The notes below the pieces were generated by a model. The model worked only from the letters and a program-made list of their open reading frames with translations. It was not told the origin of the DNA and did not search any database. Below, in pieces: positions 53,314 through 62,840 of a stretch of DNA of 64,000 nucleotides (its first letter is position 1; every line of letters begins with the position of its first letter). The DNA is from Jeotgalibacillus terrae. Its GTDB lineage: Bacteria; Bacillota; Bacilli; Bacillales; Jeotgalibacillaceae. The position numbers were made by a program, and so were the translations under genes. The stretch spans positions 1-64,000 of the forward strand of contig NZ_JAFBDK010000014.1 of the NCBI RefSeq assembly GCF_016908195.1, read 5' to 3'.

Positions 53314-54063
53314 TTAAACACCAAATGTTTTACCACCATTTACGTTAATATTTTGTCCTGTCACAAAATCACCTTCATCACTCGCTAAAAAACGGACCAT
53401 ACCAGCGATATCCTCAGGTTTCCCAAGACGCTGTAAAGGTACTCCTGCCACATAATCAGATGCACTTTCCTCTGTCACCTCACCGTGGCGCTCAACCGGA
53501 ATAAAGCCCGGGTGCACTGCGTTTACAGTGATATTGTGCTTGCCAAGCTCATTCGCCCACGAGCGGGTCATGCCAATTACCGCAGACTTCGCAGTAACAT
53601 AATTTGAAAACTCCGGATTTCCTAACTCCACAACTTCACTGCCAATATTAATAATCCGTCCCCACTGATTTTCTTTCATTGCCGTCATTACAGCTTTTGT
53701 GAGCAATAATGGGGCTTTCACGGTAAAATGCAGCTGATCCAGATAATCTTCCCACGTTACATCTTCAAGGGACAGCTCAGGCTGTGGACCAGTTGCGTTA
53801 TTTACGAGAATCTCAATCGGCTGCTGAAAAGTCTGATTTGAAATTGTCACCAGCTTATCGACACCTTCATGACTGGTCACATCTGCCTGAATCGCAACCG
53901 CTTCCCCGCCAAAAGCATGGATCTCGCGGACAATCTCTTCTGCTTTATCCTGATTGTTATAATAATTCACGATCACTTTTGCTCCGGCTTCAGCCAGTTT
54001 GACCGCTATGCTTTTTCCAAGACCTCTTGAAGCACCTGTAACAAGAGCTACTTTATTTTTCAT
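53314..54063 (-). CDS. Short-chain dehydrogenase/reductase
   Basis: The 249-residue protein is a FabG-like classical SDR with cofactor loop TGASRGLGKS (8-17), NNAT (NNAG variant), catalytic Ser in NIGSEVVELG and Tyr/Lys in NYVTAKSAV. The PGF and TGQNINVNGG segments are typical of 3-oxoacyl-ACP reductase paralogues. GGAGG precedes ATG 54063. Substrate is not assignable. Downstream (minus) there are only 70 bases before the SEC-C gene. Confidence 0.85.
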   Translation of the reverse strand: MKNKVALVTGASRGLGKSIAVKLAEAGAKVIVNYYNNQDKAEEIVREIHAFGGEAVAIQADVTSHEGVDKLVTISNQTFQQPIEILVNNATGPQPELSLEDVTWEDYLDQLHFTVKAPLLLTKAVMTAMKENQWGRIINIGSEVVELGNPEFSNYVTAKSAVIGMTRSWANELGKHNITVNAVHPGFIPVERHGEVTEESASDYVAGVPLQRLGKPEDIAGMVRFLASDEGDFVTGQNINVNGGKTFGV

Positions 54064-54119
54064 GTGAATCCTCCTTTTAAATTGGTGAGTGTAGGAACGA
54101 GTCTGATCCACTTCCACGT

Positions 54120-54475
54120 TCAGCCTGTTGCAGTATTTCTGCTCGCAGCTGCAGTGTTTCACACCTCAGCTGTCGGATACACCCGGATTTGTTGCAGTGA
54201 GACAGCCTCCAGATGTAGTGACCGCACACAACAGCTGCAGCACCTCTTCCTCTTCATGCTCTTATGAAACCAAAGGCTTGTTACCTAAGTGCATGCAAGG
54301 CGGCTTCGCTGTGCGCGGGCGTTCAATTGTTGCATATTCGCTGATAGTGGTCACATCACACTCTGTTATGGTCGGATACACCCGAATTTATGGTCGTATC
54401 CCGGGCTGCAGTGGTCGTATGAGCCGTCTTAATGGTCGCGACTGCAGATTCGGCTGCATCACCCCAGCCATCGCA
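54120..54475 (+). repeat. Mosaic repeat family M, copy D
   Basis: This fills the 463-base SDR-hpf gap. The plus strand reads module I (CAGCTGTCGGATACACCCGG, 54168-54187), module II (about 54254-54313; AAAGGCTTGTTACCTAAG, then GGCGGCTTCGCTGTG) and module III (ATGGTCGGATACACCCGAATT, 54368-54388, then GGTCGTATC units). It lies at the hpf edge of the synteny break, inverted relative to copy B. Confidence 0.85.
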
Positions 54476-54490
54476 GAGCACCAAAAACCC

Positions 54491-54518
54491 AAAAAAGAAC
54501 GCCCCCTAAAGGACGTCC
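54491..54518 (-). terminator. Terminator of hpf
   Basis: Minus strand GGACGTCCT and GGGGCGTTC pair over 9 bases with three G-U pairs around TTAG and are followed by TTTTTT. Confidence 0.7.
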
Positions 54519-54526
54519 TCTCTCAA

Positions 54527-55117
54527 TCAAGCTTCAGTTTCAATCAGGCCGTACTTTCCGTCTTTACGCTTGTACACGATATTTGTACCGTTTGAATCAG
54601 CGTCAGTGAAGACGTAGAAGTTGTGGCCAAGCATATTCATTTGCAGAACAGCTTCTTCGCTGTCCATTGGCTTCAGGTTGAATGTCTTTGTGCGGACAAT
54701 GTCGAACTCGCTTTCGTCTCCATCGTCAGCGCCGACAGTAACCGGCTCAAGTTCTTCGATGCCATTTTCCGCGTCAACCGTTGTTGCGAAAAATTCAGGC
54801 TCATTTGTTTTTTCACGGAATTTACGATTTACTTTAGTTTTGTGCTTACGAATCTGACGCTCAAGCTTGTCGAGGATTAAGTCAACCGCTGCGTACAGAT
54901 CTTCATGACGCTCTTCTGCGCGAAGAGTCAGTCTCGGCATAGGGATTGTAACCTCTGCCTTTGTCTGCTTATCGTTATACACCTTCAGGTTAACGTGAAC
55001 GTTTGCATCAGGTGTATCGTTGAAATAGCGCTCTAGCTTATCGATTTTTTTCTCCACGTATTCGCGGATCGCTGGAGTTACCTCAATATTCTCGCCTCTG
55101 ATATTATAATTCAACAT
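54527..55117 (-). CDS. hpf: Ribosome hibernation promoting factor, long form
   Basis: The 196-residue long HPF dimerises 70S ribosomes to 100S in stationary phase. The N-terminal RaiA-like domain (about 1-100; NVHVNLKVYNDKQTKAEVTI) is followed by a linker and a C-terminal dimerisation domain (about 135-196; NFYVFTDADSNGTNIVYKRK). In B. subtilis (yvyD) it lies immediately before secA; here it is isolated between a mosaic repeat and the xylose operon. A possible SigB promoter lies upstream. Confidence 0.95.
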   Translation of the reverse strand: MLNYNIRGENIEVTPAIREYVEKKIDKLERYFNDTPDANVHVNLKVYNDKQTKAEVTIPMPRLTLRAEERHEDLYAAVDLILDKLERQIRKHKTKVNRKFREKTNEPEFFATTVDAENGIEELEPVTVGADDGDESEFDIVRTKTFNLKPMDSEEAVLQMNMLGHNFYVFTDADSNGTNIVYKRKDGKYGLIETEA

Positions 55118-55164
55118 GTGAACTCCTCCTTTGAATCTTAAAAGCTATACTACCTATTTCTCCT

Positions 55165-55190
55165 CTACCCTTGCTTTATCCTTCTTAACC
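55165..55190 (-). promoter_or_regulatory. Possible SigB promoter of hpf
   Basis: Minus strand GGTTAA, 14-base spacer, GGGTAG: one mismatch in each box to GTTTAA/GGGTAT. B. subtilis yvyD has a SigB promoter. AAAGGAGGAG lies downstream before the ATG. Confidence 0.5.
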
Positions 55191-55263
55191 GTAAAAGTTT
55201 TTTTAATTTTTTGTCGAAATGGTTGCGGTAAAAACTGGATTGTGTCACAATCAGACGTTTTCG

Positions 55264-56247
55264 TCAGTATGCACCGCGGATATGAGGGTGCACCTCTTTT
55301 ACATAGAAATCATGCAGCCGGTTCAGTTCACTTTTAGAAAAAGAAGGTGTATTCAATGCCTGAAGATTCTCCTGGATCTGAGACTGATTTTTAAAACCTG
55401 GAATCGCACATGTCACTTCATCCTGATCAAGAATATAACGCAGTGCAGCACGCGCCATATTCACTCTTCCCTCAGCAATCCACTCAAGCTCTTTGGTCAG
55501 CTCCACACCCTTTTTAAAACCAAGTCCTGCAAATGTTTCACCCACATTGAACTGCTCACCATTTTCATTAAAGCGGCGGTGGTCATCCTCTTCAAACTCA
55601 TGATCGAGTGAGAATTTGTTTGTCAGCAGACCGCTCGCAAGCGGCAGACGCGTAATAATGCCAACGCCCTTTTTCTTCGCCTCAACAAACAGCTCTTCTA
55701 GCGGCTTCTGACGGAAAATATTAAAGATGACCTGAAGACTTTTTACATTTGGGTTCTGCAGACAGATCAGTCCTTCTTCAACGGTCTCCACACTGACACC
55801 GTAATGACGGATTTTCCCCTTTTGCTGCAGCTCATCAAGCACGCCAAACACGCTGCCATCCTCTAAAATCTTTTGTGGCGGACAGTGAATCTGATACAGA
55901 TCCATCCGCTCCCGCTCAAGACGCTTCAGACTCGCATCCAGATAAGCTTCCACCTGAGACATCTCATATGTTTTCGGATCATGAATGTCACCTGCACGGC
56001 AAAATTTCGACGCAACATGAATACTTGACTCCTGCCCCTTCGTCGCTTTTGCGAGCAGCTCCTCACTGTGGCCGTCACCATAGACATCCGCTGTATCAAA
56101 GAAATTCACCCCGCGGTCAATCGCATAATGCAGCGACTTGAGTGCCTCCTGATCATCAGACTGACCCCAGGCGCCTCCGATTGCCCATGTTCCAAAGCTG
56201 AGTTCACTTAAACTGAGTTCTGTATTACCTAACTGACGATATTTCAT
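55264..56247 (-). CDS. Aldo/keto reductase
   Basis: The 327-residue protein is an NADPH-dependent AKR with the catalytic tetrad visible: Asp and Tyr in FDTADVYGDG, Lys in VASKFC and His in YQIHCPP. It overlaps the xylB stop region by 4 bases and closes the xylose operon. A role in reducing pentoses or pentose-derived aldehydes is plausible, but the family is broad. Confidence 0.87.
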   Translation of the reverse strand: MKYRQLGNTELSLSELSFGTWAIGGAWGQSDDQEALKSLHYAIDRGVNFFDTADVYGDGHSEELLAKATKGQESSIHVASKFCRAGDIHDPKTYEMSQVEAYLDASLKRLERERMDLYQIHCPPQKILEDGSVFGVLDELQQKGKIRHYGVSVETVEEGLICLQNPNVKSLQVIFNIFRQKPLEELFVEAKKKGVGIITRLPLASGLLTNKFSLDHEFEEDDHRRFNENGEQFNVGETFAGLGFKKGVELTKELEWIAEGRVNMARAALRYILDQDEVTCAIPGFKNQSQIQENLQALNTPSFSKSELNRLHDFYVKEVHPHIRGAY

Positions 56248-57752
56248 TTCACAACACGCTCCTTACTGTCATTCAGCATTCGACTTAATTCTTTAGTTTG
56301 ATTGTACACCTGTTGATAGATGTAAAACAAATTTTTATAAGATTCTTTATTTTCCATATTCGGCACATATACCTTTTCTTCATTTAAAAAGCGTTTCGCA
56401 CATTCATTTAAATGAGTGAACCAGCCGGACCCAACCGCTGCAATCATCGCAGCGCCCATTCCGGGTCCCTGTTCGGAATTCAATTTAACGATTTCCGCAT
56501 TAAAAATATCAGCCTGCAGCTGCAGCCAGAAATCACTTTTCGCACCGCCTCCAATCGATACAATGCGGTCAATCTTCTTGCCGCCTTCTCTGAAAATGTG
56601 AATGGATTCATAAAGCGAAAACGTAATTCCTTCAAGTACAGCTCTCGTAAAATGGCCCCTTGAATGTCGCTGGTCCATTCCGATAAAGCTGCCGCGGATC
56701 ACAGCATCAGAATGCGGCGTGCGCTCACCTGAAATATAAGGCGTAAACAGCAGCCCTTCAGCACCAGCCGGCGTCTTGGCAGCTTCTTCAATGAGCGTCT
56801 CAAACGATAATTCCGGGGCGAAATTTCGTTTATACCACGAGAGGCTGTCTCCTGCCGCAAGCGTCACGCCCATTGTATAGTAAGCGCCCGGTACGCCATG
56901 GTTAAAGTAATGGACTTTACCGTTGAAATCCAGATCGCCTCTGTCCTCATACGACAGCACAACGCCTGAAGTCCCAATGCTGCACATACTCATGCCTTCA
57001 TTCAGCACACTTGATCCAATCGCACCGCACGCATTATCTGCCCCTCCGGCATACACTTTTGTATCAGCCTGCAACCCGGTTAAAGCCACAACTTCAGGAA
57101 GCAGCAAACCTGCTTCATCAGTGGAAAAAAGCAGCGGCGGACAATGTGTTTCTTCTATTTGAAAGGTACGCAACACTTCTTTACTCCATTTACCTTTTTC
57201 CACATTTAATAAAAGCGTCCCTGCAGCATCCGACAGATCCATCGCAACTTCACCTGTCATGCGGTAACGCACATAATCCTTCGGCAGCATAAACTGACTC
57301 AGCCTTCCCCAATTCTCAGGCTCATGCTTTTTCACCCACAGCATTTTCGGGAGTGTGAAGCCTTCAAGTGCAGGGTTTTTGGTCAGCGCGAGCAGCTGAT
57401 CCTGTCCAAGCACCTCAACGATCTCCCGGCACTCAAGCGTCGTTCTTGTATCATTCCATAAAATAGCCGGACGGATCACTGCGCCGTCATGGTCAATCAT
57501 GACAAGCCCGTGCATCTGTCCGGAAAAACTGATGCCATCGATTTTTTCATCCCCAGTCAATGAAGATGTCAGTTCCTGCAGCGCCTCATAAGTGCCCGTT
57601 ACCCAGTCTTCAGGATTTTGCTCACTGTAACCTGTTTTCTCGTGCATAACAGGATATGGTCTTGACGCTTCTTTTACTACCTGACCATTACGGTTCACTA
57701 ACAGCGCTTTGACTGCGCTTGTACCAAGGTCGATTCCGATAACGTAGTTCAT
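56244..57752 (-). CDS. xylB: Xylulokinase
   Basis: XylB phosphorylates D-xylulose for the pentose phosphate pathway. The 502-residue FGGY-family kinase has N-terminal VIGIDLGTSAVKALL, the sugar-contact segment GISFSGQMHGLV, GGADNACGAIG and the second ATP loop SIGGGAKSDFW. The ATG at 57752 has GGAGG 7 bases before it, better than the ATG at 57758. A stem-loop separates it from xylA. Confidence 0.95.
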   Translation of the reverse strand: MNYVIGIDLGTSAVKALLVNRNGQVVKEASRPYPVMHEKTGYSEQNPEDWVTGTYEALQELTSSLTGDEKIDGISFSGQMHGLVMIDHDGAVIRPAILWNDTRTTLECREIVEVLGQDQLLALTKNPALEGFTLPKMLWVKKHEPENWGRLSQFMLPKDYVRYRMTGEVAMDLSDAAGTLLLNVEKGKWSKEVLRTFQIEETHCPPLLFSTDEAGLLLPEVVALTGLQADTKVYAGGADNACGAIGSSVLNEGMSMCSIGTSGVVLSYEDRGDLDFNGKVHYFNHGVPGAYYTMGVTLAAGDSLSWYKRNFAPELSFETLIEEAAKTPAGAEGLLFTPYISGERTPHSDAVIRGSFIGMDQRHSRGHFTRAVLEGITFSLYESIHIFREGGKKIDRIVSIGGGAKSDFWLQLQADIFNAEIVKLNSEQGPGMGAAMIAAVGSGWFTHLNECAKRFLNEEKVYVPNMENKESYKNLFYIYQQVYNQTKELSRMLNDSKERVVK

Positions 57753-57773
57753 GTTCATTCCTCCATATGTAAA

Positions 57774-57801
57774 TCCCCCGGGACACGGGTGCTCCGGGGG
57801 A
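57774..57801 (-). other. Intercistronic stem-loop between xylA and xylB
   Basis: TCCCCCGG (57774-57781) and CCGGGGGA (57794-57801) form a very stable 8-bp stem with a 12-base loop and no T-run. It more likely adjusts mRNA stability or the xylA:xylB ratio than ends transcription. Confidence 0.6.
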
Positions 57802-57809
57802 CATAAATT

Positions 57810-59138
57810 TTAAACTCTCACCTGCGACAATGTCTCCAGCAAATACTGATTCAGAATCCCTTTCAGGCGTTCCTGTCTGCCCGACTCGTTACGGATTTCA
57901 TCCAGTGACAATGCATATTGCTCAAGCGATTTCAGGTCTGCTTTACCGCTCACGATATCAAGACCTACACCTTCAGTAAATGATTTATAGCGGTTTTCAA
58001 TTACCTCATCAAATACGCGGTCTTCAATGAGTTTTGCAGCGACTTTAGCGCCGATCGCAAAGCTGTCCATTCCTGCAATATGCGCTTCAAGAAGGTCTTC
58101 CTGAGCAAATGACGCACGTCTCACCTTCGCATCAAAGTTCAGGCCGCCTGACCCGAGTCCGCCGTTTTGGAAGATCTCGACCATCGCAAGCGTTGCAGCA
58201 TACAAATCAGTCGGGAATTCATCCGTGTCCCAGCCAAGCAGCGTATCGCCCTGGTTTGCATCCACTGATCCAAGCATGCCGTTGATTCTTGCAAGGCGCA
58301 GCTCATGTTCAAATGTGTGGCCTGCAAGCGTTGCGTGATTGGCTTCAATATTGAATTTAAAATGATCAGCCAAATCGTATTTTTGCAGGAATGACAGGCT
58401 CGTTGCCACATCAAAATCATACTGGTGCTTCGTCGGCTCTTTTGGCTTTGGTTCGATCAGGAACTGACCTGAATACCCGATTTCTTTTGCGTAATCAAGC
58501 GCCATATGGAAAAAGCGTGCCATATTATCCATTTCAAGCTTCATATCTGTATTTAACAGCGTTTCATACCCTTCACGGCCGCCCCAGAATACGTAGTTTT
58601 CAGCGCCGAGACGCTTTGCTGTATCAAGCCCTTTTTTCACCTGGGCGGCAGCGTAGGCAAATACATCCGCGTTATTTGTCGTCGCACCGCCGTGCACGTA
58701 GCGCGGGTGCGTAAACAGATTCGCTGTGTTCCAAAGAAGCTTCGTATCCGACGTCTTCATGTATGATTCAATCAGATCCGTGATTTCATCAAAGTTTTTA
58801 AAGGATTCCTTCAGCGTGCTGCCTTCAGGTGCCACATCCACGTCATGAAAACAGAAGTACGGTACCCCGAGCTTTTCAAAAAACTCAAATGCTGCTTCAA
58901 CACGTGCTTTTGCAAGATCCATCCCGCTGAAACGGTCCCACGAGCGTACCATTGTCGGCGCGCCGAACGGGTCTGTACCGTCCGCTGTGAATGTATGCCA
59001 GTAGGCAACTGAGAATCGCATCCACTCAGCCATTGTCTTCCCGTTGATCTTTTCATCAGCCTGATAATATTTAAACGCCATCGGATTTTTAGATCCTGCT
59101 CCTTCAAACTGGATATTTCCTTCATTAAAATGCGTCAT
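57810..59138 (-). CDS. xylA: Xylose isomerase
   Basis: XylA interconverts D-xylose and D-xylulose with two divalent metals. The 442-residue protein has the catalytic His in [25 protein letters not shown], and the metal-binding segment [17 protein letters not shown]. Its length and N-terminus fit class II isomerases. It overlaps the end of the aldose epimerase gene by 4 bases, and GAGGAGG lies before the ATG. Confidence 0.97.
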   Translation of the reverse strand: MTHFNEGNIQFEGAGSKNPMAFKYYQADEKINGKTMAEWMRFSVAYWHTFTADGTDPFGAPTMVRSWDRFSGMDLAKARVEAAFEFFEKLGVPYFCFHDVDVAPEGSTLKESFKNFDEITDLIESYMKTSDTKLLWNTANLFTHPRYVHGGATTNNADVFAYAAAQVKKGLDTAKRLGAENYVFWGGREGYETLLNTDMKLEMDNMARFFHMALDYAKEIGYSGQFLIEPKPKEPTKHQYDFDVATSLSFLQKYDLADHFKFNIEANHATLAGHTFEHELRLARINGMLGSVDANQGDTLLGWDTDEFPTDLYAATLAMVEIFQNGGLGSGGLNFDAKVRRASFAQEDLLEAHIAGMDSFAIGAKVAAKLIEDRVFDEVIENRYKSFTEGVGLDIVSGKADLKSLEQYALSLDEIRNESGRQERLKGILNQYLLETLSQVRV

Positions 59139-60022
59139 TTGTCTTCCTCCTCAAATAATCTGATCTCAGCAGAAACCTCAAACGTTTCGCCGGGCTTAAC
59201 CGCTTTAAATCCTGCAGCAGGATCTTGTTGTAAATGGGGTGCATTTGTGATCCATGTATAAGGTTCAGGACAGATAAATCCCTCTCCTTCATGGAAAATC
59301 ACCCAAATGATAAAGGCTTCTGAAGCTTTATAATTTATCGTGATCTCCGGTCTTTTGATTGTCACAGTTCTCTGACCATTATCCGTATAGGCATCATCGA
59401 GCATGACCTGATCAAGCGATTCCGGCAGTGTCGCGTCACTTCTTTTTCCGGTCGGCAGGTTACGTTCGTTCAGCTCCCACTGTTCTTTTACAGAAGCTGT
59501 GAATTGATCTGTCCCCGCATCAAATAAAAAGCTTGTATGCCATCCGAAACCTGCAGGCATATCGCGCTCACTTAAATTCTTGATCCGGCAGCGCTTGATC
59601 AGCGTGTCACCTGACAGTTCAAAATCGAGTTCCACTGTAAAGTGATGCGGGAACCCTTCATAAATTTCAGGATGATCTCCACTGTCAAACCTTGCTGTCA
59701 GCAACGTATCTGAGTGGCTGATGACGCTGAACGGACGGTCGCTAACAAAGCCATGGATATGGTTGTTCAGATCAGTTTCATTTAACGGCAGACTATAGTC
59801 CGTTCCGTTAAAATGGAATGTGCCGTCTTCAATCCGGTTTGGCGGAAACAGGGCTGGCGTGCCAAACAATATTTTTTTCTTTTCGTATGCTTCCTTACTT
59901 GAGGGAGCGCGGAGCACTTCTGTTGAACCCTTTTTCAGGGACATCATATTTGCGCCTTCAGACGGCACGATTGTTGCGGTTAAATGTTCATTTTGAAGTG
60001 TGACTGTATGAAACCATTCCAT
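59135..60022 (-). CDS. Aldose 1-epimerase
   Basis: The 295-residue mutarotase interconverts alpha and beta anomers. Catalytic His appears in [12 protein letters not shown], a second in [10 protein letters not shown], and the Glu base in [14 protein letters not shown]. Within the operon it would supply the xylose anomer used by XylA. GGAGG precedes the ATG, and the start overlaps the DUF624 gene by 35 bases. Confidence 0.87.
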   Translation of the reverse strand: MEWFHTVTLQNEHLTATIVPSEGANMMSLKKGSTEVLRAPSSKEAYEKKKILFGTPALFPPNRIEDGTFHFNGTDYSLPLNETDLNNHIHGFVSDRPFSVISHSDTLLTARFDSGDHPEIYEGFPHHFTVELDFELSGDTLIKRCRIKNLSERDMPAGFGWHTSFLFDAGTDQFTASVKEQWELNERNLPTGKRSDATLPESLDQVMLDDAYTDNGQRTVTIKRPEITINYKASEAFIIWVIFHEGEGFICPEPYTWITNAPHLQQDPAAGFKAVKPGETFEVSAEIRLFEEEDK

Positions 60023-60638
60023 TTTGAAGCGCCTCCTTTTTCCTGCTGATCTGGAGGAATCGATTGTAGGCCGGGACCATCAGTGCAACGGCAAATGTGA
60101 CGAGTCCGAAAAACGGAAACAGGGCAGGCATTGCCACAAATAATAGAACCAGTGCCGCTGCGCTGAATACCATGAGAAGCGTGTGCAGCGGACTGACGAG
60201 TGCAATGAGCGCAGCCTGTTTAACCATTTGCACAAAGCTGAGCTCATAATGAACCCATACCGGAAACAGATAAAGCGCCACGCCGCCTGCCAGTGCGATA
60301 AAAAGCACAACCGCTGTAAACTGCACAGGGTGGACGGCTTCCTGCACCAGCAGGTACACCGCCTGCGCGCTAAGCAAAAGGAGTACGGCCGTAAACAGTA
60401 CCATCGGCTTCCACGATTTCCTGCAGGATGTGATGAATGTAGTATGGAAAGTGTACCACGTTTTCAGATCCACCTCGCCTCTCAGCCATTTTCTTACAAC
60501 GGTAAATGCGGCGATCGCAGCGGGCACAGCAGTGATGCCGAGCCCTGCGATCAGATAAGCGAGCCAGATCAGATTCAGCCAGGCGCCTTTGGTGATCCAT
60601 TCACATAGTGTGTACAGCCCGTTCATGGTCTTTTCCAT
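59988..60638 (-). CDS. DUF624 (YesL-like) membrane protein
   Basis: The 216-residue protein has five or six spans and the family N-terminal pattern with ITKGAWLNLIWLAYLIAG. It resembles the paralogue at 43804-44430 and is likewise near ABC importer genes. The ATG at 60638 has GGAG 9 bases before it; both ends overlap neighbours (38 and 35 bases), so translation is coupled. Function is unknown. Confidence 0.85.
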   Translation of the reverse strand: MEKTMNGLYTLCEWITKGAWLNLIWLAYLIAGLGITAVPAAIAAFTVVRKWLRGEVDLKTWYTFHTTFITSCRKSWKPMVLFTAVLLLLSAQAVYLLVQEAVHPVQFTAVVLFIALAGGVALYLFPVWVHYELSFVQMVKQAALIALVSPLHTLLMVFSAAALVLLFVAMPALFPFFGLVTFAVALMVPAYNRFLQISRKKEALQNGMVSYSHTSK

Positions 60639-62748
60639 GAACCTCATCTCCTTTAGATTCATCAAGCCATAAAATACTTGTCACGCCGCGCGGATAATAT
60701 TTACTTCCTGCGATCTCACCGTTAATAATCTGGTCACTCCAGCTCCAGAAAGAAAGCTCAGGATGCGTCAGCCACTTCACGTGTGCTGCATCTGCAGAGG
60801 AATCAACATCTTTCCCCATAATTTCCCGGGCAATAAACTGACACAGGTAGATCTTACTCAGCCACGAGTTACCGCTTGTCGACGAAAGCTTCCACCCGCC
60901 ATCATCAAACAGGCAGATCCCTTTTTTCAACACTGCTTCATAATGCGTATCAAGTGCGCTTAAATATTCTTTAAACGGTCCATCTTTTTCAAGCGCTTTT
61001 TCAAGTCCAAGCACATAAGGGAAAATCAGTCCTTCAATGGCTGGTATAATTTTCGAATCATTATTCTCACCCATAACAGCCGGAATATAACCGTCAGACG
61101 TTGCAAATGAAACCATCGTAGCGGCCGCTTTTTCAGCCTGGCTGTACGCTTCATCCGCAGCGTCACGGTCTCCTGTATCGTTTAACATCTGTTCAAGCGC
61201 AAGGTAGGCAGCCCACGTTTTGCCGGCAAGGTACAGGTTGTTTCTTGACTGACCAAGTGATACGTCAAGGCTGTCGTATGTTGTAATCTCAGCGCCGCCC
61301 ATTGTTCTCGAAGAATCAAGTGCCATAATGCCGTTGCGCTTATCAGGGTCCGGATGATCACGATTCATCAGACTTTCAAGACAGTCTTTAACGATCTGTT
61401 CATTTTGCTTCAGCCAGGTCTGATCGCCCGACTGCTTTACATACACTGCAGCCGTCAACACCCAGTTCACCAACTGCTCATGCGTCATATGCGAGAAGCA
61501 GCCATCAATGCCGTACAGCTCATAAGACGAGTAACCCGGTCTAGAAAAGGTATTCGCGACGCCCATGTCGTGCGTGAAGCTGATTCCGCCCGGATACGTC
61601 TTCTCTTCACCGGGGAACCTCACTTCATCGCGGTAGCTGTAGCGGTCAATAAATAAATCAAGTTCATTTTTCACCGTCCATGGATTCATCTTCATTTCAA
61701 AAAACAGCTGATCTACTGTCAGGTCAAACGTATTCATCATGCGGTACTCGCCCTCGTTTACAACCCAGAGCGGTTTATCATCCTGCATTAAAAACTGTGT
61801 GCAGCCAAAATAACTTCTGATCGCATGATTCATCATAAACCGCTGATCCTCGGTTAAATGGTCAGCTTCAGTCAGCTGATTCGCTGCAACTGCACGCTCT
61901 TTTAACGTGTCGAAATGGTCATGTGAATATGCTGCGACTTCTTCAATCGAATCAAACAGCTTCGTATAATAATAGCTGCTCTTCATGCCTGCAGTAATAT
62001 TCCCATCACGGTAAAAGCTGATGACTACGTCAAGCGTCTTTTTCTCACCCGCAGGCACATCCACAAGCAGTGTCCCTACAGTTCCGAGGCCAAACGCCCA
62101 GTTTTCTTCATGCGGATCTGTCAGGATATTTTCAAGGCTGAAGTGCATGGCAGAATGCGCATCAGGATCCGTTGTGGTGACAGCTGTGAATGTGCCCTGA
62201 CCAAATCCTTTTGCATCCATCGTGTCATCAAGCTTTCTGACAGATGTATAAGGATCAGTGCCCTGGTAGCCAAAAAACGCGCGTCGCGTGCGGCTGCCTT
62301 TTGTATTATCAATCGTCAGTGTTGCGAGCACACTTGGTACAATGACCATTTTCAATTCATCCGCATCCGCTTTCTCAGGATCCGGAACACTTTCTGCTTT
62401 TGAATAAATCGTCAGTTCCATATCGCCTGCTTTAAATTTATCTGTGCCAAGCTTGAATTCTCTTGTGATATCCTCTTTTGCAAACTGATGAAGGATTTTC
62501 GGCTTATCAGGATCCGGATCCATGTTTTCTATGTCATACCGCTTACTTTCCTCTTCAGTCAGCTGATGGAAAAACGGAAAAGCATCATAATGTCCTTCCC
62601 TTTCAGCCGACTCAAGCCCAATATATACATTCTGCGCCGGAGAACGTCCAAGCTCCACATCGAGCCCGCCCCCTGCACCCGGGAACCCAAGCGTAAAACT
62701 TGAAAACGCCCCGATCGGTGAATGATGCGCGTTGAAAAATTGATTCAT
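60601..62748 (-). CDS. Glycoside hydrolase family 52 beta-xylosidase
   Basis: GH52 enzymes are retaining beta-xylosidases. The 715-residue protein starts with the family N-terminus NQFFNAHHSPIGAFSSFTLG and keeps its typical length of about 700. There is no signal peptide, so xylo-oligosaccharides are cut inside the cell after ABC uptake. Candidate nucleophile and acid residues lie in the NEGEYRMMNTFDLTVDQ and GAEITTYDSLD segments; I do not assign them exactly. It overlaps the DUF624 start by 38 bases. Confidence 0.92.
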   Translation of the reverse strand: MNQFFNAHHSPIGAFSSFTLGFPGAGGGLDVELGRSPAQNVYIGLESAEREGHYDAFPFFHQLTEEESKRYDIENMDPDPDKPKILHQFAKEDITREFKLGTDKFKAGDMELTIYSKAESVPDPEKADADELKMVIVPSVLATLTIDNTKGSRTRRAFFGYQGTDPYTSVRKLDDTMDAKGFGQGTFTAVTTTDPDAHSAMHFSLENILTDPHEENWAFGLGTVGTLLVDVPAGEKKTLDVVISFYRDGNITAGMKSSYYYTKLFDSIEEVAAYSHDHFDTLKERAVAANQLTEADHLTEDQRFMMNHAIRSYFGCTQFLMQDDKPLWVVNEGEYRMMNTFDLTVDQLFFEMKMNPWTVKNELDLFIDRYSYRDEVRFPGEEKTYPGGISFTHDMGVANTFSRPGYSSYELYGIDGCFSHMTHEQLVNWVLTAAVYVKQSGDQTWLKQNEQIVKDCLESLMNRDHPDPDKRNGIMALDSSRTMGGAEITTYDSLDVSLGQSRNNLYLAGKTWAAYLALEQMLNDTGDRDAADEAYSQAEKAAATMVSFATSDGYIPAVMGENNDSKIIPAIEGLIFPYVLGLEKALEKDGPFKEYLSALDTHYEAVLKKGICLFDDGGWKLSSTSGNSWLSKIYLCQFIAREIMGKDVDSSADAAHVKWLTHPELSFWSWSDQIINGEIAGSKYYPRGVTSILWLDESKGDEVHGKDHERAVHTM

Positions 62749-62776
62749 GTAGATCATCCTTTCTTCGTTATGTAGT

Positions 62777-62840
62777 GAAGACCCGGGACAGTCCCTGGTC
62801 TTCGGTGGTGCGTAGACCCGGGTCAGACCCGCTTCTACGC
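62777..62840 (-). other. Two tandem stem-loops before the xylosidase gene
   Basis: GAAGACC (62777-62783) pairs with GGTCTTC (62797-62803), and GCGTAGA (62810-62816) pairs with TCTACGC (62834-62840); both loops contain CCCGGG. They fill the gap between the permease and GH52 genes, have no T-run, and probably act as mRNA stabilisers or processing sites. Confidence 0.55.

Noticed and set aside
21604-54063. Integrative element or prophage
   Set aside because: No integrase, transposase, phage gene or tRNA-linked attachment site was found; only the mosaic repeats mark the edges.
57774-57801. Rho-independent terminator inside the xyl operon
   Set aside because: The stem is strong but no T-run follows, and xylB needs readthrough.
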